NCBI RefSeq assembly: GCF_000686885.1
Contig: NZ_JMLU01000023.1
Location: forward strand, 1-60,163
DNA from: Flavobacterium sasangense DSM 21067
GTDB lineage: Bacteria > Bacteroidota > Bacteroidia > Flavobacteriales > Flavobacteriaceae
DNA length: 60,163 bases
Direction of reading: 5' to 3'
Positions 28,109 through 37,721 of this stretch are shown one piece after another. The notes below the pieces were generated by a model, which was given only the letters and a program-made list of their open reading frames with translations, searched no databases and was not told where the DNA came from. Positions within the stretch are counted from its first letter, which is position 1; each line of letters begins with the position of its first letter. Both the position numbers and the translations under genes were made by a program.

Positions 28109-28864
28109 ATGGAATTAGGTTCAATTAAGACAGAAATAGCAAATAATATTGCCAAGGTTACTTTTTCTCACCCAGCTAGTAATTCATTTCCAAGCTCATT
28201 ATTACAACAATTAACAGATGAGTTAGCATCGCTAAATAAAAACGAATCTGTAACGGTAATTATTTTACAAAGTGAAGGAACTGGTGCTTTTTGTGCAGGA
28301 GCTTCTTTTGATGAATTGGTAGCAATATCGAATTATGAAGACGGAAGTAAATTCTTCTCTGGATTTGCTAATGTAATTAATGCCATGCGAAAATGTTCTA
28401 AGTTAATCATTGGAAGAATTCATGGAAAAGCTGTTGGTGGCGGTGTAGGCCTTGCTGCTGCTTGTGATTACACTTTTGCAACACAAAAAAGCGATATCAA
28501 ATTATCAGAAATTGCTATTGGAATTGGTCCATTTGTAATTGAACCAGCTGTGAGTAGAAAAATAGGAAAAACCGCTTTAGCTGAAATGACCTTAACCCCA
28601 ACTTTATGGAAATCGGCCAATTGGGCAAAAGAAAAAGGTCTATTCACTGAAGTTTTTGAAAACATAGATGATTTAGATGAACGTCTCGAAAATTACACAA
28701 ACGAACTTGCGCAATATAACAAGGAAGCATTATCCGATTTAAAACAAGTATTGTGGGAAGGAACCGATAATTGGGATAGCTTATTATATGAAAGAGCTGC
28801 TATTTCAGGAAGACTAGTTTTGTCTGATTTTACAAAAAAAGCATTAGAAAAATTTAAGAAATGA
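28109..28864 (+). CDS. Enoyl-CoA hydratase/isomerase family protein
   Basis: A crotonase-fold enzyme of 251 residues acting on an acyl-CoA. The oxyanion-hole segments GAFCAGASFDEL and IIGRIHGKAVGGGVGLAAACD are clear. The second catalytic Glu of true hydratases should fall near SEIAIGIGP, where it is not obvious, so the exact reaction is open. Separated from the adhesin by 2 bases and overlapping the next small gene (ATGA at 28861-28864), it sits in one transcript with surface-protein genes, an odd pairing. Confidence 0.88.
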   Translation: MELGSIKTEIANNIAKVTFSHPASNSFPSSLLQQLTDELASLNKNESVTVIILQSEGTGAFCAGASFDELVAISNYEDGSKFFSGFANVINAMRKCSKLIIGRIHGKAVGGGVGLAAACDYTFATQKSDIKLSEIAIGIGPFVIEPAVSRKIGKTALAEMTLTPTLWKSANWAKEKGLFTEVFENIDDLDERLENYTNELAQYNKEALSDLKQVLWEGTDNWDSLLYERAAISGRLVLSDFTKKALEKFKK

Positions 28865-29040
28865 GAAACTTAATTATTTTTTTACAACAAGTAAATGTAG
28901 AACAAAAATTAAAAGAAGCTCCAGATAGTCAATATCAAATAGGAGTTTTAATTGGATCATTTGTACCTTTTATTGTATTGGCAGTAATAGCTTATACACT
29001 ATATTACAGAGCTAAAAAGAAAGAACAAAATTTAAAATAA
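28861..29040 (+). CDS. Small membrane protein (59 aa)
   Basis: A 59-residue frame starting MRNLIIFLQQ and overlapping the previous stop as ATGA. One clear membrane helix covers about 27-49 (IGVLIGSFVPFIVLAVIAY), followed by a basic tail RAKKKEQ, suggesting an N-out/C-in single-pass protein. The function is unknown. The tight overlap and the start of queD 7 bases later place it within one operon. Confidence 0.75.
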   Translation: MRNLIIFLQQVNVEQKLKEAPDSQYQIGVLIGSFVPFIVLAVIAYTLYYRAKKKEQNLK

Positions 29041-29047
29041 AAACACC

Positions 29048-29500
29048 ATGTCTAATATAAGAATCACCAAACAATTCAACTTTGAAACAGGTCATGCTCT
29101 TTATGGTTATGACGGGAAATGTAAAAATGTTCACGGACATAGTTACAAATTATCGGTTACTGTTATTGGGAAACCTATAAAAGACTCTTCCAATGTGAAA
29201 TTTGGAATGGTAATCGATTTTGGTGATTTGAAAAAAATTGTAAAAGAACAAATTGTTGATGTTTTTGATCATGCCACAGTTTTTAATAAAAACACTCCAC
29301 ATATAGAACTAGCTCATGAATTAAAATCAAGAGGACATGATGTTATTCTAGTAGATTACCAACCTACTAGCGAAAACATGGTAATTGATTTTTCAAATAA
29401 AATAAAAAATCTTTTACCTGAAAACATAAAACTACATTCCTTACGTTTGCAAGAAACTGAGACTTCTTTTGCAGAATGGTTTGCAAGTGATAATGATTAG
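29048..29500 (+). CDS. queD: 6-carboxy-5,6,7,8-tetrahydropterin synthase (PTPS/QueD family)
   Basis: It converts dihydroneopterin triphosphate to 6-carboxytetrahydropterin on the way to queuosine, or acts as a related PTPS enzyme. 150 residues. The zinc ligands H16, H29 and H31 (TGHALY, NVHGHSY) and the catalytic Cys at 25 (GKCKNVHGH) are in place, with a later His/Asp pair in VFDHATVF and a substrate-anchoring Glu near LQETETSFAEW. Other queuosine genes are not seen in the window, so the pathway is inferred from the family. Confidence 0.92.
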   Translation: MSNIRITKQFNFETGHALYGYDGKCKNVHGHSYKLSVTVIGKPIKDSSNVKFGMVIDFGDLKKIVKEQIVDVFDHATVFNKNTPHIELAHELKSRGHDVILVDYQPTSENMVIDFSNKIKNLLPENIKLHSLRLQETETSFAEWFASDND

Positions 29501-29527
29501 CACTAAACCTGCATTACAAGTGCGTCC

Positions 29528-30001
29528 CTATAATGGAGACTTTGCTGTTTTTGGCTTTTTAATTATTGTTTTAATTTTATTGTCACCATAAAATTGTATC
29601 ATTACAAAAGCGCCAATTAAACTTGAAGCAACACCTTCAAAGAATAGAACGCCACAATACTGAATGATATTTATTTTTCCAACAAAAAAGAAAGTATCAG
29701 ACAATGTTGTTAAATAGCTTTCTCCTCCTTTTATATAGATGAATGCGATTAAACCAACTATTCCAAGGAAAACGCCTAACACTCCTGTTACAAATCCAGA
29801 AAATAGATTTTCAAAATAGTCCATTTTTCCTTTATCGTAATTATACTTAATTGTTTTATGAATTCCGTATAAAACTATAAAAGCGTTTAACGAGCGTAAG
29901 TAATTTTTACTTGCCAATCCTAAAAAATCCATTAATAGGAAAAACAATCCGATACCTAAAAAAATTAGGAATGCATTTTTTAATACTGTTTTATTTTTCA
30001 T
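29528..30001 (-). CDS. Four-helix membrane protein, DUF4199-like
   Basis: A 157-residue membrane protein with about four hydrophobic segments (about 9-30, 35-48, 68-92, 112-135) and a basic tail. Length, the middle segment YFENLFSGFVTGVLGVFLG, and helix layout fit the DUF4199 family of Bacteroidetes inner-membrane proteins, whose role is not known. It converges on queD across 27 bases. Confidence 0.65.
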   Translation of the reverse strand: MKNKTVLKNAFLIFLGIGLFFLLMDFLGLASKNYLRSLNAFIVLYGIHKTIKYNYDKGKMDYFENLFSGFVTGVLGVFLGIVGLIAFIYIKGGESYLTTLSDTFFFVGKINIIQYCGVLFFEGVASSLIGAFVMIQFYGDNKIKTIIKKPKTAKSPL

Positions 30002-30079
30002 GATTTCCAGAGTTTAGACTAATAAAATTACAAATTTTAATCTAAACTACTGAAAATCAATATATAAAAATAAGTTAAA

Positions 30080-30883
30080 TTAAAATCGATTGTCGCCGTC
30101 AAGCATTCTTCCTAATCCTCCAAGTAAACTTCCCTCTTCTCTACTGCTTCCACCAGCTTTAGGTGCCGATGCTATAATTCTATCTGCTAAACGAGTAAAT
30201 GGTAACGATTGAATGTAAACAATTCCAGGACCACGAAGCGTTGCAAAGAAAATCCCTTCACCTCCAAAAATGGTGTTCTTGATACCTCCAACAAATTCAA
30301 TATCGTAATCTACATCTTTTGTAAAACCTACTAAACATCCAGTATCCACGCGAAGTAATTCACCAGGTTGTAATTCTTTTTTAGCCAAAGTTCCTCCTGA
30401 ATGTACAAATGCCATTCCGTCACCTTCAACTTTTTGCATGATAAAACCTTCACCACCAAATAATCCGGTTCCGATTTTTTTAGTGAATTCGATTCCAACT
30501 GAAACGCCTTTTGCAGCGCATAAAAATGAATCTTTTTGACAGATGAATTTTCCACCTAATTGTTGTAAATCGATAGGAACAATTTTTCCTGGATATGGCG
30601 ACGCAAATGAAACTTTTCGTTTTCCAAAATCTAAGTTTTGATAAGCCGTCATAAATAAACTTTCACCAGTTAAAACTCGTTTACCAGCAGATAATAATTT
30701 TCCAAAAATACCTTGTTGTTGATCTTGACTTCCATCGCCAAAAATAGTTTCCATTTTGATGCCGTTTTCCATCATCATAAAACTTCCGGCTTCGGCAATA
30801 ACTACTTCTTGCGGATCTAACTCTATTTCTACATATTGCATTTCTTCACCATAAATATGGTAATCTATTTCGTGTGCTCTCAT
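30080..30883 (-). CDS. AIM24 family protein (TIGR00266-like)
   Basis: A 267-residue beta-rich protein. It carries family features: [22 protein letters not shown] near the start, repeated Gly-rich blades ([37 protein letters not shown]) and VYIQSLPF near the end. AIM24 proteins form a double-stranded beta-helix; the mitochondrial member affects inner-membrane organisation, while bacterial roles are unknown. It is single in this stretch. Confidence 0.9.
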   Translation of the reverse strand: MRAHEIDYHIYGEEMQYVEIELDPQEVVIAEAGSFMMMENGIKMETIFGDGSQDQQQGIFGKLLSAGKRVLTGESLFMTAYQNLDFGKRKVSFASPYPGKIVPIDLQQLGGKFICQKDSFLCAAKGVSVGIEFTKKIGTGLFGGEGFIMQKVEGDGMAFVHSGGTLAKKELQPGELLRVDTGCLVGFTKDVDYDIEFVGGIKNTIFGGEGIFFATLRGPGIVYIQSLPFTRLADRIIASAPKAGGSSREEGSLLGGLGRMLDGDNRF

Positions 30884-30940
30884 AATTTTTAGTTTACCTA
30901 ATTAGTCGAACAGATAAATAAAATGTTACTGTAAAAACAA

Positions 30941-30970
30941 AAAACCGAAAACAACAAAGCTTTCGGTTTT
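30941..30970 (-). terminator. Terminator of the small exported protein gene
   Basis: Perfect stem AAAACCGAAA / TTTCGGTTTT with a 10-base loop and T run, about 20 bases past the stop at 30991. Confidence 0.8.
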
Positions 30971-30990
30971 AAATTATATTTAGAAATATC

Positions 30991-31311
30991 TTATTTAGTC
31001 AACTCAGATAATTTTAAGGTTTTTCCGCACATATCGGCTGTAATTTTAAAGATTACATCTCCTTTTTTACCTTCATTTGCCCAACGTACTTCTTTACCAA
31101 CATTACACCCAATACTTGTTTTTGAACCTTTATTCAAAGACACAAAACCTGTTCCGGTATGAATTGAAATTTTGTCTTTTGAATCGTTTATAAGTGAGAA
31201 ACTTTCGCCAATTACAACTTCTGAATTTGACGTTTTGTTTAAACTTACTTCTTCTAGAGTTCCAAAAGAGGTTAACATTACAAAGCTTAGAGCTAAAATG
31301 ACTAATTTCAT
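30991..31311 (-). CDS. Small exported hypothetical protein (106 aa)
   Basis: A 106-residue protein with an N-terminal signal peptide (about 1-18, KLVILALSFVMLTSFG). The mature part is beta-rich (SKDKISIHTGTGFVSLNKGSK), with two Cys (GCNVGKEV and DMCGKTL) that could form a disulfide in the periplasm. The function is not recognised. It has its own terminator, so it is likely monocistronic or the end of the upstream SDR transcript. Confidence 0.75.
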   Translation of the reverse strand: MKLVILALSFVMLTSFGTLEEVSLNKTSNSEVVIGESFSLINDSKDKISIHTGTGFVSLNKGSKTSIGCNVGKEVRWANEGKKGDVIFKITADMCGKTLKLSELTK

Positions 31312-31352
31312 AGTATTACGTTTTAAATTATTGATTTTTAGATGATATAAAA

Positions 31353-32177
31353 TTAAAAATGTCCTAAAACCGATTTTCGAATTAACGAATTAAATAACTT
31401 ATATCCTAGTAAACGTCTTATGAAACTCATAAAATTAGCATCGAAACCAATCGTGTAACGGTTAAATTTTTTCTTTGGATTTTCAGCAATATTGAATAAT
31501 GTTTTAGTAATAATAGGAGTAAGATTGGTGTTCTTCTTCGTTTTTTTCTGTAAAATCGCTGTCACTTTTTCCATTAATTTATTATAAGAATCAATTGGAG
31601 TAGCACAACATTTTGTCACATTGGACTGAAAAGAAGTAGGTGCATTACCAAATTGAACCGTACTAACGCTAATATTAAAATCTAAAAGTTCATACGCCAT
31701 ACATTCCGAAAAACTCTCAACCGCTTGCTTTGTGGAATGATAAAAACTTCCCAAAGGTAAGTTAACCAATCCCGCAATGGAAGAAATTGTAATGAATTGC
31801 CCGAAATTTTGTTCTCTAAAAACAGGTATAAAGGCTCTACACACTTTAACCGCGCCCAACCAATTAACATTGACAATGTTATCAATTTTATTGTCTTCAG
31901 ACAACTCTACAAAACTTCTGTAGCCTAAACCAGCATTGTTTAAAACAACATTAATGGTTTTGTGGTCATTTAAAATTTTATCTTTTGCTTTTGTTATACT
32001 TTCAGAAGAAGTCACATCGAGTTCATAACAAAAAACATTGGGAATCGCACCTAAATCATCCGCTAAATCAAGTGAAATCATAGTAGCAATTACCGTCCAA
32101 TTATTATTTGCAAAATATAAGGTAGTTTCTTTCCCAATTCCGCTTGAAGCACCTGTGATAAGAATAGTTTTTTTCAA
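31353..32177 (-). CDS. Short-chain dehydrogenase/reductase
   Basis: An NAD(P)-dependent oxidoreductase of 274 residues. The cofactor motif GASSGIG is at 9-15, the NNAG motif in VLNNAGLGYRS, and the catalytic S-Y-K set in ITISSIAG and FYHSTKQAV. The start codon is TTG (32175-32177), 11 bases past the mtgA stop; it is chosen because the protein then begins KKTILITGASSG like its relatives. The tail carries a basic end. The substrate is unknown. It is the third gene of the run DAO - mtgA - SDR. Confidence 0.9.
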   Translation of the reverse strand: MKKTILITGASSGIGKETTLYFANNNWTVIATMISLDLADDLGAIPNVFCYELDVTSSESITKAKDKILNDHKTINVVLNNAGLGYRSFVELSEDNKIDNIVNVNWLGAVKVCRAFIPVFREQNFGQFITISSIAGLVNLPLGSFYHSTKQAVESFSECMAYELLDFNISVSTVQFGNAPTSFQSNVTKCCATPIDSYNKLMEKVTAILQKKTKKNTNLTPIITKTLFNIAENPKKKFNRYTIGFDANFMSFIRRLLGYKLFNSLIRKSVLGHF

Positions 32178-32187
32178 ATTTATATTT

Positions 32188-32925
32188 TTAATAATCTAAT
32201 TTCACGTAACCAATTTCACGACTTATTCTTGCTTTTCTACGATTAATGTATGATGATGAATTTGAAGCTTTGTACTTTCTTGGATTTGGTAAAATTGCAG
32301 CTATTCCGGCCGCTTCATAACGGGTTAAACTAGCGGCATCTTTTCTGTACCAATGTTTTGCAGCTGCTTCTGCTCCATAAACACCATCACCCATTTCTAT
32401 ACTATTCAAATAGACTTCCATGATGCGTTTTTTGCCCCAAATTAGTTCAATTAAAACCGTATAATAAGCTTCTAGACCTTTTCGAACATAACTTCTACCT
32501 TGCCACAAGAAAACATTTTTTGCAGTCTGTTGAGAAATAGTACTTCCTCCTTTTAGCCTTTTACCTTTTTGATTATTCTTGAACGCTTTCTGCATAGCTT
32601 CAAAATCAAAACCAGAATGTTCTAAAAAACGACCATCTTCGCTAGCGATAACTGCTTTTTGAAGGTTTAATGAAATTTCATCAATTGGCACCCATTCATG
32701 ACTGCATGTCATTTCTTTCCCAGCTTCATTATGTTCTAAAGCGCGCATACCCATTAAAGGTGTAAACGGAACTGGAACAAATTTGAAAAGTAAAACAACC
32801 GAAAAACTAATGATATTGAACCATAAAAAGAGCAACCAAAAGAAACGTAATATCTTTTGCCCTGTAGTTCTTTTTTTAGCTGGTGCTTTTGGTGATTTAT
32901 TTTTTGTAGTAGTTTTTTTTGCCAT
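32188..32925 (-). CDS. mtgA: Monofunctional biosynthetic peptidoglycan transglycosylase
   Basis: It polymerises lipid II into glycan chains. 245 residues: a basic N-terminus, one membrane helix at about 27-50, then the GT51 domain with ASEDGRFLEHSGFDF (catalytic Glu), KRLKGGSTISQQTAKN and KKRIMEVYLNSIEMGDGVYG. It lacks a transpeptidase domain, as expected for MtgA. Its start is one base past the stop of the FAD oxidase gene, so the two are coupled. Confidence 0.95.
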   Translation of the reverse strand: MAKKTTTKNKSPKAPAKKRTTGQKILRFFWLLFLWFNIISFSVVLLFKFVPVPFTPLMGMRALEHNEAGKEMTCSHEWVPIDEISLNLQKAVIASEDGRFLEHSGFDFEAMQKAFKNNQKGKRLKGGSTISQQTAKNVFLWQGRSYVRKGLEAYYTVLIELIWGKKRIMEVYLNSIEMGDGVYGAEAAAKHWYRKDAASLTRYEAAGIAAILPNPRKYKASNSSSYINRRKARISREIGYVKLDY

Positions 32926-32926
32926 T

Positions 32927-34039
32927 CTATATTAAATCTGCTAATTCTTGTCCGACCAAACTGCCAATGGCAACTCCCATTCCGCCCATACGAACTCCGC
33001 AATACACATGGTTTGAAAGTTGTTCTACTATAGGTTTTTTGTGTGTTCCCACGCCCATAGTGCCGCTCCATCGGTGTTCAATCTCGAACTCCTGATGTGG
33101 CAAAATTACTGTTTTTAATAACTCTTCCAAACGATTTTGAATCAATTCGGTTGTGTCGTGAGAAGTTGTGGTTTCACCTTCGAAATCTAAGTTTCTTCCA
33201 CCGCCAAAAAGGATTCTATCATTGATATTTCTAAAATAAAAATAGCCTCTATCTAAATGAAAAGTACCTTTAATATCTAAATTCGGAATTGGTTTTGTGA
33301 TTAAAACTTGTGCTCGAGCCGGTTTAACTTGATTATTAGTTATTTGTGATGCAAAACCGTTTGTGGTGAACAATAATTTATTGGTTTTAAAAGAAATTCC
33401 ATTGGTCTCCACCTCAACACCATCGTTTACTTCTTGAAAACTTGTTACGGTTTGACTGTTTAAAATCAGAATGTCATTTTGATGTGCTTTTTTTAGTAAA
33501 GCTTGCATCATGTTCCCAGTATCGATTTGCGCTTCAAACGGATTGAATATTAAATTTTCGAAAACACCTCCAAAATTAAATCGATCTATTTCTTTTGAAA
33601 AAACATCGGTTTTAAAAAGTGGTTTTATGATATCATTGATGAATGGAATTTTCTGAATGCATTCGTTATAAAACGATTCGTCTTCTTTTAGAAATAATTC
33701 GTAACCGCCATAAGGTTTCAAATCAATTACCGAATCACCGAGATTTTTTCGAAGCAATTGCAATCCTGCATATCGTTTTTGAATGAGTTGAATGACTTCT
33801 TCTTCGGTATGGGTTTTTAAATCGTCTATGATTTCGGAAATACTTCCAAAGCAGGCAAATCCAGCATTTTTTGTACTCGCACCTTGAGGCAAAACACCTT
33901 TTTCGAGAACTAGAATTTTGGCAGAAGGAAATCGCTCACGCAAAGCTAATGCTGAATGTAAACCCACAATTCCACTACCTACGATAGTAAAATCGACGTT
34001 TGAAAACCAATTTTTTATTTCCCAATAACTGAGTTGCAT
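32927..34039 (-). CDS. FAD-dependent oxidoreductase (DAO family)
   Basis: A 370-residue flavoprotein. The FAD fold starts VDFTIVGSGIVGLHSALAL with G21-x-G23-x-x-G26, and further DAO features are VLEKGVLPQGASTKNAGF, a substrate-domain strand pattern and a C-terminal VYCGVRMGGMGVAIG. It probably oxidises an amino acid or amine (glycine-oxidase or D-amino-acid-oxidase type); the substrate cannot be read. First gene of the run with mtgA and the SDR. Confidence 0.88.
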   Translation of the reverse strand: MQLSYWEIKNWFSNVDFTIVGSGIVGLHSALALRERFPSAKILVLEKGVLPQGASTKNAGFACFGSISEIIDDLKTHTEEEVIQLIQKRYAGLQLLRKNLGDSVIDLKPYGGYELFLKEDESFYNECIQKIPFINDIIKPLFKTDVFSKEIDRFNFGGVFENLIFNPFEAQIDTGNMMQALLKKAHQNDILILNSQTVTSFQEVNDGVEVETNGISFKTNKLLFTTNGFASQITNNQVKPARAQVLITKPIPNLDIKGTFHLDRGYFYFRNINDRILFGGGRNLDFEGETTTSHDTTELIQNRLEELLKTVILPHQEFEIEHRWSGTMGVGTHKKPIVEQLSNHVYCGVRMGGMGVAIGSLVGQELADLI

Positions 34040-34129
34040 TGTTCTAAATTTAAAAAGTAAATGTAAGAATTTGTTTTTAGTTACACACTAAATCTCGTTA
34101 TTTGCGTTATGATATAAAAATCTGAAAAA

Positions 34130-35590
34130 ATGAGAATTTATTTACTTTTTACAACGTTGTTTTTTAGCCAAATTATTTCTGCTCAAAATTCCTCAAAAAG
34201 CATAACGCTAATTTTCAAAAAAAGTAATTACCATTTTGAAGAAACTTCAGGATTTAAGAGAATGAATTCGCTGATAAATTATTCAGAATATAATTCGTAC
34301 AGAGAAACTTATCTTTCACCAAATAATAAAGAGAAAAGCGACACAATACAATTGAATATTGAATCGGATAAGATTTTTTTAATCCACAATTGGAAAGAAT
34401 TGAATAAAAGCTCAAGAGTTATTTTATATGCAAATGATGTAGTTGAAATTGATTACGAAAAAGGATTTCCTAATTTCAAAATTCAAAACAGAGACGTAAA
34501 ACCATTTGATTTGAATTTAGAACACCAACTAAATTTAAGTTTTCCGATTGATAATTTTGTCTTTTTTCAAACCAACAAAAGAAGTCGAAATTCAAAAGAA
34601 GAAAAAGAATATAAAACGGAGTTAGCCAGCTTTATTCAAGGCTCTAAAGTAGCATTAGATGAACTTCTAAACTCAGATAAAATTTCACAAGAAACGTATG
34701 ATTCGCAGTTGAATTACATCACTTTTTACACCCTAAATACAGATGCTAAAACAAATTTTTCTGATTATAAAAACAAACTTAAAAACGACGAATTAATTTG
34801 GTTAAAGTCGTATCGCTATTTTTTGGAATTATATGTAAAAAACGAGTTTAAAATTAAGAAGCACTCAAAAGAATTAAAAGATGTTGAACTAAAAACTGCA
34901 AACAACAAAACCAAAACAAGAGATATTAGCATGCAATATGAAGATCATGAAGATAGCTTTATTCAAATTGAAGAATCGGACTTGTTTTCTGCTAAAGCAA
35001 AAGAATATTTGTTGTACGTTTATTTGAATCGAATTGCAAAATCAGACTCACAAAAATTATCAACTTATATTACAATTTTTAAAAAATATTCAAATGATAA
35101 AAAATTAATTGAAGGTTTTGAAAATGCCTTTTTAGTTGACATTGAAGCCTTAAAGCAAAATACTTCTGAAGTTGTTTTATATGACGAAAACAAAAAGGCT
35201 ACTACATTATCCGCAATTATTGAAGCTAATAAAGGTAAAATAATCTATATAGATTTTTGGGCGAGTTGGTGTGCGCCATGTAGAGCAGCACTTCCAAGTT
35301 CGAGAAAATTACACGAAGAATTCAAAGAAAAAGAAATTGTGTTTTTATACTTATCCACAGATGCTAACTTTGAAGCTTGGAAAAAAGCAAATCAATTTGA
35401 AAAACTAACCGAAAACAGCTATTTAATAATTAATCCAAAAACTTCAGAATACTTAAAAAAACTAGGAATTGATTTTATCCCAAGATATGTTTTACTAAAT
35501 TCGAATGGTGAAATTTCAAATCCAAAAGCGCCTTCTCCTGATTCTGAAAAAATCAAGCAAGAATTGAATAGCTTGTTACAAAGTAAATAA
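34130..35590 (+). CDS. Exported thioredoxin-fold protein (TlpA-like)
   Basis: 486 residues with a signal peptide (about 1-18, ending ISAQ). The last 140 residues are a thioredoxin domain with IYIDFWASWCAPCRAAL; the redox pair is C381-x-x-C384. The N-terminal 340 residues are charged and helical, with no recognised domain. It would act as a periplasmic thiol-disulfide reductase or reducing partner, as TlpA/ResA-like proteins do. The stop directly meets the converging DedA gene. Confidence 0.88.
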   Translation: MRIYLLFTTLFFSQIISAQNSSKSITLIFKKSNYHFEETSGFKRMNSLINYSEYNSYRETYLSPNNKEKSDTIQLNIESDKIFLIHNWKELNKSSRVILYANDVVEIDYEKGFPNFKIQNRDVKPFDLNLEHQLNLSFPIDNFVFFQTNKRSRNSKEEKEYKTELASFIQGSKVALDELLNSDKISQETYDSQLNYITFYTLNTDAKTNFSDYKNKLKNDELIWLKSYRYFLELYVKNEFKIKKHSKELKDVELKTANNKTKTRDISMQYEDHEDSFIQIEESDLFSAKAKEYLLYVYLNRIAKSDSQKLSTYITIFKKYSNDKKLIEGFENAFLVDIEALKQNTSEVVLYDENKKATTLSAIIEANKGKIIYIDFWASWCAPCRAALPSSRKLHEEFKEKEIVFLYLSTDANFEAWKKANQFEKLTENSYLIINPKTSEYLKKLGIDFIPRYVLLNSNGEISNPKAPSPDSEKIKQELNSLLQSK

Positions 35591-36274
35591 TTAATCAGTA
35601 GTCTTTTTTCTAGATTTAATTGCTTTCATTATCAATGGAAATGAAGTAACAGCAATTAAAATTAAGATAATAGTTTCGATGTGTTTCTTTAAATCGATGC
35701 CAAATTCTTCGTTAAAGAATCCGTATAAATAATGACCCGCAAAAACTAGAAGAAAGGACCACAAAATAGAACTCAACACGTTATAAAACATGAATTTGCT
35801 TTTCTCCATATGAACAATTCCTGCTATAATAGGCACGAAAGTTCTCACAATTGGAAGAAAACGAGCGAAAATAATGGCTTTACCTCCGTGTTTTTCAAAA
35901 AACGCTTGAGACTCATATAAATATTTCTTTTTGAAAAAGAAACTATCTTGTTTGTTGTATAAGAATTGACCACTAGTGGCTCCAAACCAATATCCAAAAA
36001 TATTACCTAGAGTAGCCGCTGAGGCAATTAATAACGCCAAAATCGAAACATTAGACAAATCACTTGGAATCATGAAAAAAGTTTCAACTAATTCACGACT
36101 GTAAATTCCTGACAAAAACAAAAGACTGTCACCAGGAAGAAAGAATCCAGCAAACAATCCTGTTTCAGCAAAAACGATAAATAAAACCATGTAAATTCCG
36201 ATGGGCACACCACCTATTTCCATAGTAATATAGAATTCGGGATTAAATAGTTTGGTCCAATGAAAATTATCCAT
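35591..36274 (-). CDS. DedA family membrane protein
   Basis: A 227-residue membrane protein starting MDNFHWTKLFNPEF at ATG 36272-36274; a longer start at a TTG codon is less likely. DedA features are ETGLFAGFFLPGDSLLF, GYWFGATSGQ and FARFLPIVRTFVPIIAGI, with the F-x-R-x-x-P-x-x-R motif needed for lipid transport in relatives. DedA proteins flip phospholipids or undecaprenyl phosphate and affect envelope homeostasis. It overlaps the symporter gene upstream by 8 bases. Confidence 0.92.
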   Translation of the reverse strand: MDNFHWTKLFNPEFYITMEIGGVPIGIYMVLFIVFAETGLFAGFFLPGDSLLFLSGIYSRELVETFFMIPSDLSNVSILALLIASAATLGNIFGYWFGATSGQFLYNKQDSFFFKKKYLYESQAFFEKHGGKAIIFARFLPIVRTFVPIIAGIVHMEKSKFMFYNVLSSILWSFLLVFAGHYLYGFFNEEFGIDLKKHIETIILILIAVTSFPLIMKAIKSRKKTTD

Positions 36275-37508
36275 GATGTTCTTCAGGTTTAGATTCCCAT
36301 TTATCAATTGCAGCAGTTGACAAGGCGTTTCCTAAAACATTCGTCATACTTCTTGCCATATCACAAAAATGGTCGATAGGTAAAATTAATGCAATTCCTT
36401 CAGGCGGAATACCAAACATAGCACAAGTTGCCACAACCACAATTAAAGAAGCTCTTGGAACGCCAGCCACACCTTTACTCGTCAACATTAAAACCAATAA
36501 CATAGTTAATTGCTCTCCTATTGACATATCGATCCCATACACTTGAGCAATAAAAATACTAGCAAATGTCATATACATCATACTTCCATCTAAGTTAAAA
36601 GAATAACCTAAAGGCAATGTAAATGATACGATTTTTGGTTGACATCCAAAGCGCTCTAATTCTTCTACCATTTTAGGGAACACTGCTTCACTACTTGTTG
36701 TTGAAAAAGCTATCAACAATGGACTTTTAATTCTCTCTAGTAACACAAATAATCGCTTTCCTAAAATTAAATATCCTACAAACAATAGCAATAACCAAAG
36801 AACTAATATACCAACAAAAAAGGCACCTAAATATTTTGCGTATAGCGTAAATACTTCGAAACCATGTTTTGCGATAGCTCCTGCAACTGCACCTAAAACC
36901 CCTAATGGTGCTGTCCACATGATATACGTAACCATTTTTAAAACTACGTGAGACACTGTATCTAGTAATTTTAAAATAGGTTTTGCTTCTTTTTTTGAAA
37001 AGGCAGCCAAAGCGACACCAAATAAGATAGAAAAAATTACGATTTGTAAAATTTCATTGGTTGCCAAAGCTTCAAACAAACTTTTTGGAATAACGTGCTT
37101 CACAAATTCTTCTAATGAAAATCCTTTTGAATTTTCTAATAATTCAGAAGCACTAGAAGTATCTTCTAGCTTGATAGAAGTTCCTTTTCCTGGTGCAAAA
37201 AAGTTAACTAACACCATTCCAAGAAGTAAAGAAATCAATGATGCGGAAATAAACCATGCCATTGCCTTTCCTCCAACACGACCAACCATTTTCATGTCGC
37301 CCATTTTAGCAATTCCAACCACTAAAGTTGAAAAAACTAATGGAGCAATAATCATTTGAACTAATCGGATAAATATGGTTCCAAGTAATTTTATATTTTT
37401 TGAAAAAGCATCAATTGAATCTGGAAACTGATAATGTACAATTCCGCCCATTGCAACGCCTATTACAAGCGAAATGATAATTAATATGAATAGTTTATTA
37501 TTCTTCAC
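36267..37508 (-). CDS. Dicarboxylate/amino acid:cation symporter (DAACS family)
   Basis: A 413-residue inner-membrane transporter with about eight helices and two re-entrant loops. Key motifs are STTSSEAVFPKMVEELERFG (the serine-rich HP1 loop), FNLDGSMMYMTFASIF (TM7, the N-x-D/x-G-x-M motif region), TSKGVAGVPRASL (HP2) and DHFCDMARSMTNVLGNAL (TM8). It would take up dicarboxylates, Glu or Asp with Na+ or H+. The start is GTG (37506-37508), since the next ATG is internal. A perfect hairpin lies over this start. Confidence 0.92.
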   Translation of the reverse strand: MKNNKLFILIIISLVIGVAMGGIVHYQFPDSIDAFSKNIKLLGTIFIRLVQMIIAPLVFSTLVVGIAKMGDMKMVGRVGGKAMAWFISASLISLLLGMVLVNFFAPGKGTSIKLEDTSSASELLENSKGFSLEEFVKHVIPKSLFEALATNEILQIVIFSILFGVALAAFSKKEAKPILKLLDTVSHVVLKMVTYIMWTAPLGVLGAVAGAIAKHGFEVFTLYAKYLGAFFVGILVLWLLLLFVGYLILGKRLFVLLERIKSPLLIAFSTTSSEAVFPKMVEELERFGCQPKIVSFTLPLGYSFNLDGSMMYMTFASIFIAQVYGIDMSIGEQLTMLLVLMLTSKGVAGVPRASLIVVVATCAMFGIPPEGIALILPIDHFCDMARSMTNVLGNALSTAAIDKWESKPEEHHG

Positions 37509-37533
37509 AATCTTTAAATTTTAAGATTGTGAA
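37504..37533 (-). promoter_or_regulatory. Perfect hairpin over the symporter start codon
   Basis: Arms TTCACAATCTT (37504-37514) and AAGATTGTGAA (37523-37533), an 11-base perfect stem with an 8-base loop. In the mRNA the GTG start is in the 3' arm, so folding would hide it. It could also be a protein-binding operator. Confidence 0.55.
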
Positions 37534-37721
37534 AATAGGTATATTTTTTTTAACCTTAAAATGATTATAGAATATTATTTTAAGGTGGTAGTTAAAATAT
37601 TGCAAACTAACACTTTGCTTTAAAAGTAAAATAACCAATACTTTATTAACATATGTTTAATTTTTTTGTTTTAAAATTATAAATATGATATTTTTTAAAT
37701 AATTTTTTTTAATTATTCGTA

